Positions 53,443 through 63,296 of a stretch of 64,000 bases of DNA are shown here, piece after piece (the first letter of the stretch is position 1; every line of letters begins with the position of its first letter). This DNA comes from Rhodanobacter sp. (lineage in GTDB: Bacteria; Pseudomonadota; Gammaproteobacteria; Xanthomonadales; Rhodanobacteraceae). Under the pieces are notes generated by a model. That model made no database searches, was not told the origin of the DNA, and saw nothing but the letters and a program-made list of their open reading frames with translations. A program made the translations under genes and the position numbers. The stretch is from NCBI GenBank assembly GCA_030148505.1, contig JASBTI010000015.1, positions 54,144-118,143 on the forward strand, given 5' to 3'.

Positions 53443-54714
53443 TCAGGCTGGAAATGGCGCGAGTTTCCGCTTCACGGCGGTATTTTTGAGGCGCACATAC
53501 GCAGGCAGTCCGTCTTTTCCGTACGGTAGGGGTGCTTCGCCACGAATGAGCGGCGCCAGGTAGCGGCGGGCGGCAGGCGTAATCCCGAAGCCGTCACGGC
53601 TGATGAAAGCCCGTGGCATCTTCTTTTCACGATTGGCGATACGGGTCAGCGGTGCGGGCAGAATTTTCCAGCGGTAAGGCGTGTCGGAAGTCCGCTGGAT
53701 AACCGGCATAACCGCATTCATGCCATTGAGCGCGTAATTCACGGCCGCTCTGCCCACGGCGTAGGCTTGCTCGGCGTCTATCTTCGAGGCGGCGTGTCGC
53801 GCCGAACGCTGCAGGTAGTCGGGTAGCGCCCAATGATATTTGTAGCCAAGCTTCTCCTTCACCAGTGCTGCCAACACTGGCGCTACCCCGCCCAGTTGCG
53901 CATGGCCAAACGCATCGCGAGTCCCCGCTTCGGCCAGGAACTGGCCGGCGCGGTTGCGCACCCCCTCGGAGGCAACCACGGTGCACCAGCCGACACGCTC
54001 GACCGTGGCTTTCACCTTGGCCAGGAAGGCGACTTCATCGAAGGCATTTTCAGGGAAAAGGATAATGTGTGGCGGTGCATCCTCGCTGTCTCCGGCAAGT
54101 CCGGCGGCGGCGGCGATCCAGCCAGCATGGCGGCCCATGACTTCAAGGATGAATACCTTGGTCGAGGTATCGGCCATCGAGGCGACGTCGAGACTCGCCT
54201 CCAGGGTGGAGATCGCGATGTATTTGGCCACCGAGCCGAAGCCGGGGCAGCAGTCGGTGATCGCCAGGTCGTTGTCGACGGTCTTGGGCACGCCAATGCA
54301 GCGGATGTCGTAGTTCATCGCCTTGCCGAGGCGAGAAATCTTCAGCGCAGTGTCGGCCGAGTCGTTGCCACCGTTGTAGAGAAACCAGCGAATGTCATGG
54401 GCGCGGAATACCTCGATAAGGCGTTGGTATTCGGTCCGGTTCGCTTCCAGCGACTTCAGCTTGTAGCGGCAGGAGCCAAACGCTCCGCCGGGGGTGTGGC
54501 GCAAACCGGCGATCGTTGTTGGGGATTCGCGCGCGGTATCGATCAAATCCTCACGCAACGCGCCGAGGATGCCGTTGCGTGCCGCATAGACAGATACGCC
54601 GCGTGCACGTGCTGTTTCAATGACTCCCGCGGCGGTGGCATTGATGACGGCGGTGACGCCCCCGGATTGTGCGTACAGCAGTCGACCTGCTGGATGGAGC
54701 GGGACAGTGCGCAT
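53443..54714 (-). CDS. pfp: 6-phosphofructokinase, pyrophosphate-dependent type
   Basis: This 423-residue phosphofructokinase-fold enzyme has GRLLYAQSGGVTAVIN at the phosphate-binding start, NGGNDSADTALKI in place of the ATP-type GGDGS, and catalytic PKTVDNDLAITD. The last carries the Lys typical of PPi-dependent enzymes. EVMGRHAGWIAAA binds the sugar phosphate. Xanthomonas has a PPi-dependent enzyme of this kind, so PPi is the likely phosphoryl donor and the reaction reversible. ATG 54714 follows AGGAGA; an open extension of 49 codons is discarded. Divergent from adk. Confidence 0.92.
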   Translation of the reverse strand: MRTVPLHPAGRLLYAQSGGVTAVINATAAGVIETARARGVSVYAARNGILGALREDLIDTARESPTTIAGLRHTPGGAFGSCRYKLKSLEANRTEYQRLIEVFRAHDIRWFLYNGGNDSADTALKISRLGKAMNYDIRCIGVPKTVDNDLAITDCCPGFGSVAKYIAISTLEASLDVASMADTSTKVFILEVMGRHAGWIAAAAGLAGDSEDAPPHIILFPENAFDEVAFLAKVKATVERVGWCTVVASEGVRNRAGQFLAEAGTRDAFGHAQLGGVAPVLAALVKEKLGYKYHWALPDYLQRSARHAASKIDAEQAYAVGRAAVNYALNGMNAVMPVIQRTSDTPYRWKILPAPLTRIANREKKMPRAFISRDGFGITPAARRYLAPLIRGEAPLPYGKDGLPAYVRLKNTAVKRKLAPFPA

Positions 54715-54885
54715 GGAGATTCTCCTGGCGGGTGAATTACCCATTTCTTTTCCGAACAGCCGCTTGGCCGAAAGCGAGCTGACAACTCGTTTGACTGTAC
54801 CCGGGACAAACGCTACTTTGACAGCCATTTCGCAAAATCCGTCGGCGGCTGCGACCTGCACCGAACGTGGATTCTCTGGAGCATT

Positions 54886-55470
54886 ATGCGACTCGTCCTA
54901 CTTGGCGCGCCCGGCTCGGGCAAAGGCACCCAGGCCGCCCGGCTGAAGCGGGAATTCGGCGTGCCGCACATATCCACTGGTGACATGCTGCGTGCGGCGG
55001 TGGCTGCAGGGACGCCGATGGGGCAGAAGGCGAAGGCGGTGATGGATGCCGGTCAGCTGGTATCCGACGACATCCTGCTGGGCATGCTGGAAGACCGGCT
55101 TGCCCAGGACGATGCCAAGGGTGGTTTCATTCTGGACGGTTATCCGCGCAATCTGGCCCAAGCGGATGCGCTGGATCACCTGCTGACCCGGATCGGTCAG
55201 CCGCTGGATGCCGTGATCAAGTTGAACGTGCCCAATAAGGCGATCATCGGTCGTTGTGAGATCCGCTTCCAGGCGGAAGGACGCGCCGACGACAACCCGG
55301 ACACGGTACGCAAGCGTCTGGCGATCTATGCCGAACAGACCGCACCGGTAGCGGACTTCTATGCCCATCGCGGCAAGCTGAAGATTGTCGATGGCGTTGG
55401 CGAGCTCGACGAAATCACCGCGCGGGTGAAATGCGCTCTTGCTGGTGAATCGGCTACGGCAAACGGTTGA
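54886..55470 (+). CDS. adk: Adenylate kinase (short-LID type)
   Basis: This 194-residue enzyme interconverts 2 ADP with ATP plus AMP. P-loop GAPGSGKGT is at residues 7-15, AMP-binding HISTGDMLRAAV, and FILDGYPRNLAQAD. The LID is the short type (GRCEIRFQAEGRADDNPDT), without the zinc-binding extension, as usual in Xanthomonadaceae. GGAG precedes the ATG by a few bases. mpl follows 95 bases downstream. Confidence 0.97.
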   Translation: MRLVLLGAPGSGKGTQAARLKREFGVPHISTGDMLRAAVAAGTPMGQKAKAVMDAGQLVSDDILLGMLEDRLAQDDAKGGFILDGYPRNLAQADALDHLLTRIGQPLDAVIKLNVPNKAIIGRCEIRFQAEGRADDNPDTVRKRLAIYAEQTAPVADFYAHRGKLKIVDGVGELDEITARVKCALAGESATANG

Positions 55471-55565
55471 CGGCGCCCCGGCCCGCGAGCGAATCAGGAC
55501 AGCTACCCGTGACCAGCCGCGGCGATTCGTCGCGCCCTCGAACCTTTGACACAACCTGATAGTTA

Positions 55566-56924
55566 ATGCGTCTGCACATTCTCGGTATCTGTGGGACTTT
55601 CATGGGCGGCGTCGCCGCCTTGGCGCGCGAACTCGGACTGACCGTCGAAGGATCCGATGCCAACGTCTATCCGCCGATGAGCACGCAATTGCAGGCGCTC
55701 GGCATCGGGTTGATGTCCGGCTATGCGGCAGCGCATCTGCAACCGCCACCGGACCTGGTGGTGGTGGGCAATGCGATGGCGCGGGGAAACCCGGCGGTCG
55801 AGCACATGCTCGATCACGCGCTGCCCTATGTTTCCGGTCCGCAATGGCTCGGCGAGACGATACTGGCCGGTCGCCAGGTGCTGGCGGTGGCCGGCACCCA
55901 CGGCAAGACCACCACGACCAGCTTGCTGGCCCATCTTCTGGAACATGCCGGTCTCGCGCCAGGATTTTTGATTGGTGGTGTACCCGGCAACTTCGGCGTT
56001 TCGGCGCGGCTGGGTAACGGGCGACATTTCGTGATCGAGGCGGACGAGTACGACACCGCCTTCTTCGACAAGCGTTCCAAGTTCGTGCACTACCGGCCCC
56101 GCATCGCGATCCTCAACAACCTCGAGTACGACCATGCGGACATCTTTCCGGACGTGGCCGCGATCCAGCGCCAGTTTCATCATCTGGTGCGCACGGTGCC
56201 GGGCAACGGCCAGCTGATCGTCAACGCCCATGATGAGCGTCTGACCGACGTGCTGGCGATGGGGTGCTGGACGCCGGTGGAGACGTTCGGTATTGGACAG
56301 GGCGACTGGCAGGCGCGGTTGATCGCTGCGGATGGCTCGGCGTTTTCGGTGCATCACCGCGATGCCTGGATCGGCGAGGTGCGCTGGTCACTGCTGGGCA
56401 ACCACAATGTGATGAATGCGCTGGCCGCCCTGGCGGCGGCTGTGGCGGCAGGGGCGGATGCGCAAAGTCTGTTCCCGGCGTTTGCCGAATTCGACAGCGT
56501 CAAACGCCGGATGGAACTGGTCGGTGAGGTCGCGGGCGTGCAGGTCTACGACGATTTTGCCCATCACCCCACCGCGATCGCTACTACACTGGCCGGCCTT
56601 CGCGCGAAAGTGGGCAATACGCGTATCTGGGTAGCGTTAGAGCCGCGCTCGAACTCGATGCGGCAAGGTGCTCACGCGGCGGCATTGGCGCCTTCGCTGG
56701 CCGAGGCCGACCACGTGCTGTTCCTGCAGCGCGCCGATTTGCCGTGGGATGCTGCTGCGGTCACGGCGGCTTTGGACGGCCGCGGTACAACGGTTTCGAC
56801 GGTGAATGCCTTGATCGACAGCCTGCGCGCGCAAGTGCAGCCAGGCGATCAGGTAGTTTTCATGTCCAATGGTGGTTTCGAGGCGGCACCACGGCGTTTC
56901 GTCGAGCGTCTGCAGCGCGGTTGA
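55566..56924 (+). CDS. mpl: UDP-N-acetylmuramate:L-Ala-gamma-D-Glu-meso-Dap ligase
   Basis: This 452-residue Mur-ligase-family enzyme recycles murein tripeptide onto UDP-MurNAc. The N-terminal MRLHILGICGTFMGGVAALAR is Mpl-specific. ATP-binding AGTHGKTTTTSLLAHLLE, then EADEYDTAFFDKRSKF and NNLEYDHADIFPD. The C-terminal domain has VYDDFAHHPTAIATTL. Complete length (E. coli 457). Confidence 0.96.
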   Translation: MRLHILGICGTFMGGVAALARELGLTVEGSDANVYPPMSTQLQALGIGLMSGYAAAHLQPPPDLVVVGNAMARGNPAVEHMLDHALPYVSGPQWLGETILAGRQVLAVAGTHGKTTTTSLLAHLLEHAGLAPGFLIGGVPGNFGVSARLGNGRHFVIEADEYDTAFFDKRSKFVHYRPRIAILNNLEYDHADIFPDVAAIQRQFHHLVRTVPGNGQLIVNAHDERLTDVLAMGCWTPVETFGIGQGDWQARLIAADGSAFSVHHRDAWIGEVRWSLLGNHNVMNALAALAAAVAAGADAQSLFPAFAEFDSVKRRMELVGEVAGVQVYDDFAHHPTAIATTLAGLRAKVGNTRIWVALEPRSNSMRQGAHAAALAPSLAEADHVLFLQRADLPWDAAAVTAALDGRGTTVSTVNALIDSLRAQVQPGDQVVFMSNGGFEAAPRRFVERLQRG

Positions 56925-56979
56925 TCCGGGGTGGTGGTGGACCGGACACGGTGTGGCGTTGGCTGGTTAAACTGACGGC

Positions 56980-57582
56980 ATGATGGTGTCATCCCCTCTC
57001 GTCGAGATACCGCTGTTTCCGTTGGCTACCGTGCTGTTCCCTGGAGGCCAGCTGCAACTGCGTATCTTTGAGCCACGCTATCTCGATCTGGTGCGCGAGT
57101 GCTCCCGCCGCGGCACCGGCTTCGGTGTGTGCATGATCCTGGACGATGCGCAGCGTCGTAAGCCGGCGTTGCCTGCGGCGGTGGGAACGATTGCCCGGAT
57201 CAGCGATTTTCACCGCGATGAGGAAGGCTTGCTCAATATCGTGGTTACCGGCGATGCGCGTTTCAGGGCTGTGCGCAGCCGCGCGCGCAGCGATGGCTTG
57301 TTGCGTGGTGAGGTGGATGTCTGGCCCGGGGAGCCGGAGGTACCGGTACCGGTGGAGTTTGCCTTGCTGCAGGGCATTCTAGAGCGCTTGATCGATACGA
57401 TGGCGCCGCAATGGCGGCACGTGGCGCGCGATACCTACGAGGACGCTAGCTGGCTGGGCTTCCGGCTGGCCGAGTTGCTGCCGCTGGACCCTGCCGAGCA
57501 GCAACGCATGCTGGAGCTCGAGGAGCCGGTACAGCGGCTCGCGGCCTTGCGTGACATCCTGCCCCGATTCCAGAAGCCCTGA
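56980..57582 (+). CDS. Lon N-terminal-domain (PUA-like) protein
   Basis: This 200-residue stand-alone LON substrate-binding domain has VEIPLFPLATVLFPGGQLQLRIFEPRY, GFGVCMILDD and ILERLIDTMAPQWRHV. It lacks the AAA+ and protease domains of Lon, so it is not a protease; such proteins are thought to bind peptides or act as adaptors. It begins 55 bases after mpl and may be co-transcribed. No strong ribosome-binding site precedes ATG 56980. Confidence 0.88.
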   Translation: MMVSSPLVEIPLFPLATVLFPGGQLQLRIFEPRYLDLVRECSRRGTGFGVCMILDDAQRRKPALPAAVGTIARISDFHRDEEGLLNIVVTGDARFRAVRSRARSDGLLRGEVDVWPGEPEVPVPVEFALLQGILERLIDTMAPQWRHVARDTYEDASWLGFRLAELLPLDPAEQQRMLELEEPVQRLAALRDILPRFQKP

Positions 57583-57602
57583 GTGCCATGACACACTGCC
57601 CG

Positions 57603-57634
57603 CTTCGCGGCTTCGCGGCTTCGCGGCTTCGCCG
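57603..57634. repeat. 8-bp tandem repeat upstream of the SDR gene
   Basis: CTTCGCGG occurs three times head to tail, followed by a fourth, altered copy (CTTCGCCGG), 51 bases before the SDR start codon. It is too few copies to call phase-variable, but slippage here could change promoter spacing. Confidence 0.6.
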
Positions 57635-57684
57635 GCTCGGCGTGAAGGCTTAAACTGCCACTTTGACGATGGAGTCCGATTGCC

Positions 57685-58503
57685 ATGAGCAGTCTCGCCG
57701 GCAAGACCTTATTCATTACCGGCGCTTCGCGCGGTATCGGTCTGGCGATCGCCCTGCGCGCGGCGCGAGATGGCGCAAATATCGTGATTGCAGCGAAAAG
57801 TGCCGTGGCCAACCCGAAGCTGCCGGGCACCATCCATACCGCCGCGGCCGCCGTTGAGGCAGCGGGTGGGCGGGCGCTGGCGTTACAGGTGGATATTCGC
57901 GAAGACAACCAGGTGCGTGCGGCCGTGGCCGAGGCGGCCGAGCATTTTGGCGGGATCGACATCGTGGTCAACAACGCCAGCGCGATCTGGCTGGCCGGCA
58001 CCGCCGAGACACCGATGAAACGTTTCGACCTGATGCATCAGGTCAATACGCGCGGCACCTTCCTGGTTACCCAAAGTTGTCTTCCGCATTTGCGTCAGTC
58101 GGCCAATCCGCATGTGCTGATGTTGTCGCCGCCACCTAATCTGGACCCGAAGTGGTTCGCGCCACATACGGCTTACACCATTGCCAAATACGGCATGAGT
58201 CTCTGCGTGCTGGGGATGAGCGCCGAATTTGCCCCGCTGGGAATCGCGGTGAACGCACTATGGCCGCGCACGGTGATTGCCACGGCGGCCATCGGCATGA
58301 TTGACGGGGTGCGGGCGGAGCAATGCCGTACGCCGGAAATCGTGGCCGATGCCGCGCATGCGATCCTATGTCGGTCTGCGCGCGAATTCACCGGTCACTT
58401 CGCGATTGACGAAGAGATCTTGCGGGAGGTGGGTATGACCGGTTTCGATCACTATGCCGTGAGCGCCGGTGCGAGCCTGATGCCGGATCCTTTTCTCGAC
58501 TGA
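57685..58503 (+). CDS. Short-chain dehydrogenase/reductase (HSDL2-like)
   Basis: This 272-residue Rossmann-fold oxidoreductase has TGASRGIG for cofactor binding, NNAS, and the catalytic YxxxK in AYTIAKYGMS. The conserved Ser position is in VLMLSPPPN. The C-terminal FTGHFAIDEEILREVGMTGFDHY is typical of the HSDL2-like group, whose substrates are unknown and may be lipid-related. GGAG precedes the ATG. It is not in an obvious operon. Confidence 0.9.
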   Translation: MSSLAGKTLFITGASRGIGLAIALRAARDGANIVIAAKSAVANPKLPGTIHTAAAAVEAAGGRALALQVDIREDNQVRAAVAEAAEHFGGIDIVVNNASAIWLAGTAETPMKRFDLMHQVNTRGTFLVTQSCLPHLRQSANPHVLMLSPPPNLDPKWFAPHTAYTIAKYGMSLCVLGMSAEFAPLGIAVNALWPRTVIATAAIGMIDGVRAEQCRTPEIVADAAHAILCRSAREFTGHFAIDEEILREVGMTGFDHYAVSAGASLMPDPFLD

Positions 58504-58674
58504 CACGGCATCGCCACTATCCGCCCTTTCTGCCGGCGACAGTCCGGGCGCTAGCGGTATCTTGCTTGTCGGCCCGATCCTCCAGACGGTGGCTGACGAC
58601 TTTTTGCCGTCCAGATTGGCGCGATGAGCGACAATAACGAGAACCCCCACGACGGCGTCGCCCCGGAGACCACC

Positions 58675-59910
58675 ATGTTATCGCAGGCCCCCTCTTCGAC
58701 TTCCCTGACCGATCTCGGCCGGCGCTATTGGCTGCCGGTGTACAAGCCGCGCGAGCTGGTGCTCGATCATGGCAAAGGCGCTCGCCTTTGGGATACGCAG
58801 GGGCGCGAATACCTCGACTTCGGTGCCGGTATCGCGGTCAACGCGCTGGGCCATCAGGATCCGGATCTGCTGGCCGCACTGACCACGCAGGCCCACAAGC
58901 TCTGGCATAGCAGCAATGTTTTCTATACCGAGCCATCGTTGCGCCTGGCCGAGGAGTTGGTACGGGCATCCGGTTTCGCAGAGCGGGTGTTCCTGTGCAA
59001 TTCGGGCGCTGAGGCGAATGAGGCGGCGATCAAGCTGGTGCGCAAATGGGCTTGCGGGGAGGGCAGGCCACCGCAGCGTCGTGTCATCGTGACTTTCCGG
59101 GGGTCGTTCCATGGGCGCACGCTGGCCACGGTGACCGCTACCGCACAACCAAAGTATCAGGAGGGCTACGAGCCGTTGCCCGAGGGTTTCCGTTACGTCG
59201 AATTCAACGATCCCGCAGCGCTGGAAGCAGCGTTTGCCACCGATGACGTAGCCGCCGTGATGTTGGAGCCGGTGCAGGGTGAGGGTGGTGTTGTTCCGGC
59301 CGCACCGGGGTTTCTTCAGCACGTTCGGGAGCTGTGTGACAAGCACGACGCACTTTTGGTGCTTGATGAGATTCAGTGCGGCATGGGGCGTACCGGTACG
59401 TTGTTCGCGCATGTGCAGGACAACATCCAGCCTGACATCGCGACGCTGGCCAAGGCGCTCGGATGCGGTTTCCCGATCGGTGCGATGCTGGCCGGCCCGA
59501 AGGTCGCCGAGGTGATGCAGTACGGCGCCCACGGCACCACCTTCGGCGGCAATCCGATGGCGGCGGCGGTAGCTCGGGTAGCGCTGGCCAAACTGGCATC
59601 GCCGCAGGTGTTGTCGAACGTGGCGCGACAAGCGCATGCGCTGCGCCTGGGGCTGGAAAGGATCAATCAGGCGCTGGCGACATTTGACGAAGTGCGTGGC
59701 CGTGGACTGATGATCGGGGCGGTGTTGACGGCCCGCTGGAAGGGCAGGGCCGGAACGATTCTCGACCATGCTGCCGGGCATGGTTTATTACTGCTCCAGG
59801 CTGGCCCCGATGTGCTGCGCTTCGTGCCTCCGCTGACGATTACCGACGCCGAATTGCGCGACGGCCTGGATCGCCTGCACGCCGCTTTGCAAGACTTTAT
59901 TGCAGCCTGA
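58675..59910 (+). CDS. Class III aminotransferase, acetylornithine/succinylornithine type
   Basis: This 411-residue PLP enzyme has the PLP-phosphate loop FLCNSGAEANEAAIKL, then TFRGSFHGRTLAT, LDEIQCGMGRTGTLF and the Schiff-base Lys in ATLAKALGCGFPIGAML. It most resembles ArgD/AstC and can serve arginine biosynthesis, catabolism or lysine biosynthesis; which one is not clear from context. ATG 58675 is preferred (GGAG six bases upstream) over ATG 58624. Good agreement with family length (about 400). Confidence 0.92.
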   Translation: MLSQAPSSTSLTDLGRRYWLPVYKPRELVLDHGKGARLWDTQGREYLDFGAGIAVNALGHQDPDLLAALTTQAHKLWHSSNVFYTEPSLRLAEELVRASGFAERVFLCNSGAEANEAAIKLVRKWACGEGRPPQRRVIVTFRGSFHGRTLATVTATAQPKYQEGYEPLPEGFRYVEFNDPAALEAAFATDDVAAVMLEPVQGEGGVVPAAPGFLQHVRELCDKHDALLVLDEIQCGMGRTGTLFAHVQDNIQPDIATLAKALGCGFPIGAMLAGPKVAEVMQYGAHGTTFGGNPMAAAVARVALAKLASPQVLSNVARQAHALRLGLERINQALATFDEVRGRGLMIGAVLTARWKGRAGTILDHAAGHGLLLLQAGPDVLRFVPPLTITDAELRDGLDRLHAALQDFIAA

Positions 59911-59947
59911 CCCGGTTGCCTGACACCTCCCGCAGGAGTAATTCCCG

Positions 59948-60370
59948 ATGAAATATCTACACAGTATGGTTCGCGTGCGCGATCTGGATGCCTCGTTGCG
60001 CTTCTTTTGCGAAGGGCTCGGGCTCAGCGAGGTACGCCGCAGCGACCATCCGGCTGGCCGCTTTACCTTGGTCTATCTCGCCGCCCCGGAGAGTCCCGCT
60101 GCCGAGGTCGAGCTGACCTACAACTGGGATGGCGACGAAGACTACGGCTCGGCGCGCAATTTCGGTCATCTGGCGTTTGGTGTGGATGACATTTATGCCG
60201 TGTGTCTGCACCTTCAGCAGATGGGCATCACTATCAATCGGCCACCCCGCGACGGACACATGGCGTTTGTACGATCGCCGGACCTGATCTCGATCGAATT
60301 GCTGCAGAAGGGTGATGCGTTGCCGCCGTCAGAGCCCTGGTCGTCAATGCCCAATACAGGTGTCTGGTAG
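59948..60370 (+). CDS. gloA: Lactoylglutathione lyase (glyoxalase I)
   Basis: This 140-residue VOC-fold enzyme isomerises the methylglyoxal-glutathione adduct. The metal ligands are present: H5 (KYLHSMVRV), E55 (VELTYNW), H74 (FGHLAFGV) and E117 (SIELLQ). The absence of the long-type insertions fits a Ni2+-dependent bacterial enzyme. The ATG follows GGAG at 10-base spacing. It ends 16 bases before the convergent ion channel gene. Confidence 0.95.
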   Translation: MKYLHSMVRVRDLDASLRFFCEGLGLSEVRRSDHPAGRFTLVYLAAPESPAAEVELTYNWDGDEDYGSARNFGHLAFGVDDIYAVCLHLQQMGITINRPPRDGHMAFVRSPDLISIELLQKGDALPPSEPWSSMPNTGVW

Positions 60371-60386
60371 CCTCCTGCGACCGGCC

Positions 60387-61250
60387 TCAGTCCTTGTCGC
60401 CCGACAGCCGGGCGCCACAGGCCTTGCAAAAGTTGGCGTCGGCGTCGTGGCCATCACATTGGCAGGTGGGACAACGCACGGCGGATTTCTGGGCGCGGAT
60501 GCCTGAAGCCAGTTCAGCAGTGAAAATGCCGGTCGGCACCGCAATGATGCTGTAGCCGATCAGCATGATCAGCGAGGTGAGCATTTGACCCGGCACGGTC
60601 TTTGGGGTGATGTCGCCAAACCCCACCGTGGTCATGGTCACGATAGCCCAATACATCGACGTGGGGATCGAGGTGAAACCGTTCTGCGGTCCCTCGATCA
60701 GGTACATCAGCGCGCCGAAGATCAAGACCAGGGTGAAGATCGTGCTGACGAAGATCAGCACCTTGCGGCGGGTGCGGGCGAGCGTCGACCACAGCAGATT
60801 GGCCTCGCCGACATAACGCGTAAGCTTGAGGATGCGGAAAATGCGCAGGATGCGCAGTGCCCGCACGACCAGCAGGTACTGGCTGCCTGCCAGCACCAGA
60901 CTGATCCAAGTAGGCAGGATCGACAGCAGGTCGACCACGCCGAAAAAACTCCTCGCATAGCGTGCGGGACGGTCGACGACAGCCAGCCGCACAAAGTATT
61001 CCAGGGTAAATGCCAGCGTGAAAACCCATTCCAGCGCATAGAACAGCATGGCCAGCTGCAGGTGCAACGTAGTCACCGAGTCCAGTACCGCGACACCGAT
61101 GCTGGCGATGATGGCGACGATCAGGGCAACGTCGAAGCGACGGCCGATGACATCGTCATGTCCGAAGATGATGTGGAACCAGCGTGCCCGCCAGGCGGCG
61201 CCGGCGGCGGGGCCGAGTTCACGATTAGGCAGTGGTGAGGGTGTTTGCAT
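60387..61250 (-). CDS. Voltage-gated potassium channel with C-terminal zinc ribbon
   Basis: This 287-residue six-helix channel has the S4 voltage sensor RALRILRIFRILKLTRY (Arg every third residue), pore helix MYWAIVTMTT and selectivity filter TVGFGD, which predicts K+ selectivity. After S6 (IMLIGYSIIAVPTGIF) the cytoplasmic tail ends in a zinc ribbon (CPTC near residue 262, then CKACG). The ribbon may assist assembly or sense metal or redox. hemL starts eight bases upstream on the same strand. Confidence 0.92.
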   Translation of the reverse strand: MQTPSPLPNRELGPAAGAAWRARWFHIIFGHDDVIGRRFDVALIVAIIASIGVAVLDSVTTLHLQLAMLFYALEWVFTLAFTLEYFVRLAVVDRPARYARSFFGVVDLLSILPTWISLVLAGSQYLLVVRALRILRIFRILKLTRYVGEANLLWSTLARTRRKVLIFVSTIFTLVLIFGALMYLIEGPQNGFTSIPTSMYWAIVTMTTVGFGDITPKTVPGQMLTSLIMLIGYSIIAVPTGIFTAELASGIRAQKSAVRCPTCQCDGHDADANFCKACGARLSGDKD

Positions 61251-61258
61251 CGGGGCGC

Positions 61259-62545
61259 TCAGTCGCCTTTGATCTCACGCAGGGTATGGCGCGCGGCGTC
61301 CAAGGTGAAGGCGATATCGGCCTCGCTGTGCGCTGTCGACATGAAGCCGGCCTCGTAGGCGCTGGGTGCCAGGTAGATACCACGCTTCAACATGCCATGG
61401 AAGAAGCGGTTGAACAGACCGATGTCGCAGGCGGTGGCCTGGGCGAAGCTATTCACCGGTTGGGCGGAAAAAAACAAGCCGAACATCCCGCCGACATAAT
61501 TGGTGGTGAACGCGATGTCTGCTTCGTCGGCCACACCTTGGAGGCCATCACAGAGCAGACGGGTATGGGTTGTCAGGGCGTCGTGAAACCCTGGTACCTG
61601 GACCAGCTCCAACATGGCCAGGCCCGCAGCCATGGCCACCGGATTGCCGCTCAAGGTGCCAGCCTGGTAGATCGGCCCTGCCGGTGCAATCTGCTCCATA
61701 AGGTCCCGCCGACCACCGTAGGCGCCTACCGGCATGCCGCCCCCGATGATCTTGCCGAAGGTGGTGAGATCGGGAGTCACGCCGTAGTGCGCTTGTGCAC
61801 CGCCCAGCGCGACGCGGAAGCCGGTCATCACCTCGTCGAAGATCAGTACGGCGCCATGTTGCGTGCACAGTTCCCGCAGGGTTTGCAGGTAGCCGTCCAC
61901 AGGCAGGATGCAGTTCATGTTGCCGGCTACCGGCTCGATGATCAGCGCGGCGATGGTATCGCCCTGTTCGGCGAACAATGCCTGGACCGCGTGCAGATCG
62001 TTGTAGGGCAGGGTCAGCGTGAGATCGGCACTTGCCTTGGGTACGCCCGGCGAGGTGGGTACGCCGAAGGTCAGTGCGCCCGAGCCGGCTTTCACCAGAA
62101 AGCTGTCGCCGTGGCCGTGATAGCAGCCCTCGAATTTGACGATCGTGTTGCGCCCGGTTGCGCCACGGGCGAGACGGATCGCCGACATCGTTGCCTCGGT
62201 ACCGGAATTGACCATCCGCAGCATTTCCACCGATGGCACCAGTCGTGCGATGGTCTCGGCCATGCTGACCTCGGCCTCGCACGGCGTGCCGAACGAGAGT
62301 CCGTTTTCGAGCGCGCGGGCGACCGCTGTGCGCACCGTCAGGTGGTTGTGGCCGACGATCATGGGTCCCCATGATCCGACATAGTCGATGTAACGCGTAC
62401 CTTCGACATCCCACAGGTAAGGGCCATCTGCCCGCGCGGTGAAAAAAGGCTCGCCGCCAACCGACTTGAAGGCACGGACCGGCGAGTTGACGCCGCCCGG
62501 CATGAGCTTTACGGCGCGCTGGAACAATTCGTGGTTGGTCGTCAT
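61259..62545 (-). CDS. hemL: Glutamate-1-semialdehyde 2,1-aminomutase
   Basis: This 428-residue PLP enzyme forms 5-aminolevulinate for tetrapyrrole synthesis. Signatures are [73 protein letters not shown] and the PLP-Lys in [16 protein letters not shown]. Full length (E. coli 426). It overlaps the upstream thiE stop by four bases (ATGA). Confidence 0.97.
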   Translation of the reverse strand: MTTNHELFQRAVKLMPGGVNSPVRAFKSVGGEPFFTARADGPYLWDVEGTRYIDYVGSWGPMIVGHNHLTVRTAVARALENGLSFGTPCEAEVSMAETIARLVPSVEMLRMVNSGTEATMSAIRLARGATGRNTIVKFEGCYHGHGDSFLVKAGSGALTFGVPTSPGVPKASADLTLTLPYNDLHAVQALFAEQGDTIAALIIEPVAGNMNCILPVDGYLQTLRELCTQHGAVLIFDEVMTGFRVALGGAQAHYGVTPDLTTFGKIIGGGMPVGAYGGRRDLMEQIAPAGPIYQAGTLSGNPVAMAAGLAMLELVQVPGFHDALTTHTRLLCDGLQGVADEADIAFTTNYVGGMFGLFFSAQPVNSFAQATACDIGLFNRFFHGMLKRGIYLAPSAYEAGFMSTAHSEADIAFTLDAARHTLREIKGD

Positions 62546-63189
62546 GAAGATGTTTCGTCAGTGGATGAATACAAATCGCTGAAGCGTTGCGCTGCATGGC
62601 GCACATCGGCAGCGCTGAAGAGTGCGGATATCGCCGCCAGATAATCCGCGCCGGCGTCGATTAGTGCCTGCCCATTGTCCGGGGTGATGCCGCCGATCGC
62701 CACCCGGGGTACATCGAGCATGGCACTTTGTCGCAAGAGTTCAATGGGCACCTGGGCTGCCAGCGGCTTGCTGGGTGACGGGAAGAAGGCACCAAACGAG
62801 ACGTAACTCGCTCCGGCCCTCGCGGCGGCCTGAGCGCACTGCAGAGAGCCGTAACAGGAGACTCCGATCAGCGCATGCTCGCCCAGTTCGGCGCGCACGG
62901 CGGCAAGGTCGTCGTTGACCTTGCCATCCAAGTGCACTCCCGCGGCACCCACCGACCGCGCCAGCGCAATATCGCGGTCGATGATCAATGGCACGTCGCG
63001 ATCCCGGCACAACGTGTTTAGGGCGACTGCCTCCGCATGACGTCGGGCGCCGTCGTCGCCCTGGTCGCGGTACTGCAAGGCACGCACCCCGCCGGCAAGC
63101 GCCTCGGCAACGACCACCAGCAGGTCCGGGCGGGGGCCTTCGGTAATCGCATACAGGCCCTTGTCTGCCCATGCGGTCAACGTCTTCAA
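62542..63189 (-). CDS. thiE: Thiamine-phosphate synthase
   Basis: This 215-residue TIM-barrel enzyme joins HMP-PP and thiazole phosphate. Signatures are [69 protein letters not shown] and [14 protein letters not shown] 63189 is preferred because GGGAGAG lies just before and the length then fits ThiE (E. coli 211). An ATG at 63267 would add 26 non-conserved residues. It is coupled to hemL and divergent from the rubredoxin gene. Confidence 0.92.
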   Translation of the reverse strand: MKTLTAWADKGLYAITEGPRPDLLVVVAEALAGGVRALQYRDQGDDGARRHAEAVALNTLCRDRDVPLIIDRDIALARSVGAAGVHLDGKVNDDLAAVRAELGEHALIGVSCYGSLQCAQAAARAGASYVSFGAFFPSPSKPLAAQVPIELLRQSAMLDVPRVAIGGITPDNGQALIDAGADYLAAISALFSAADVRHAAQRFSDLYSSTDETSS

Positions 63190-63296
63190 GGCCTGCTCTC
63201 CCGATGTGCGGTGGTGGATGACAATACGACACGCTTTCGCATTGTCGGGGGAGTTGCGAGAATGCACTATCCCATCGTGACTTGAAGAAGATTGAA

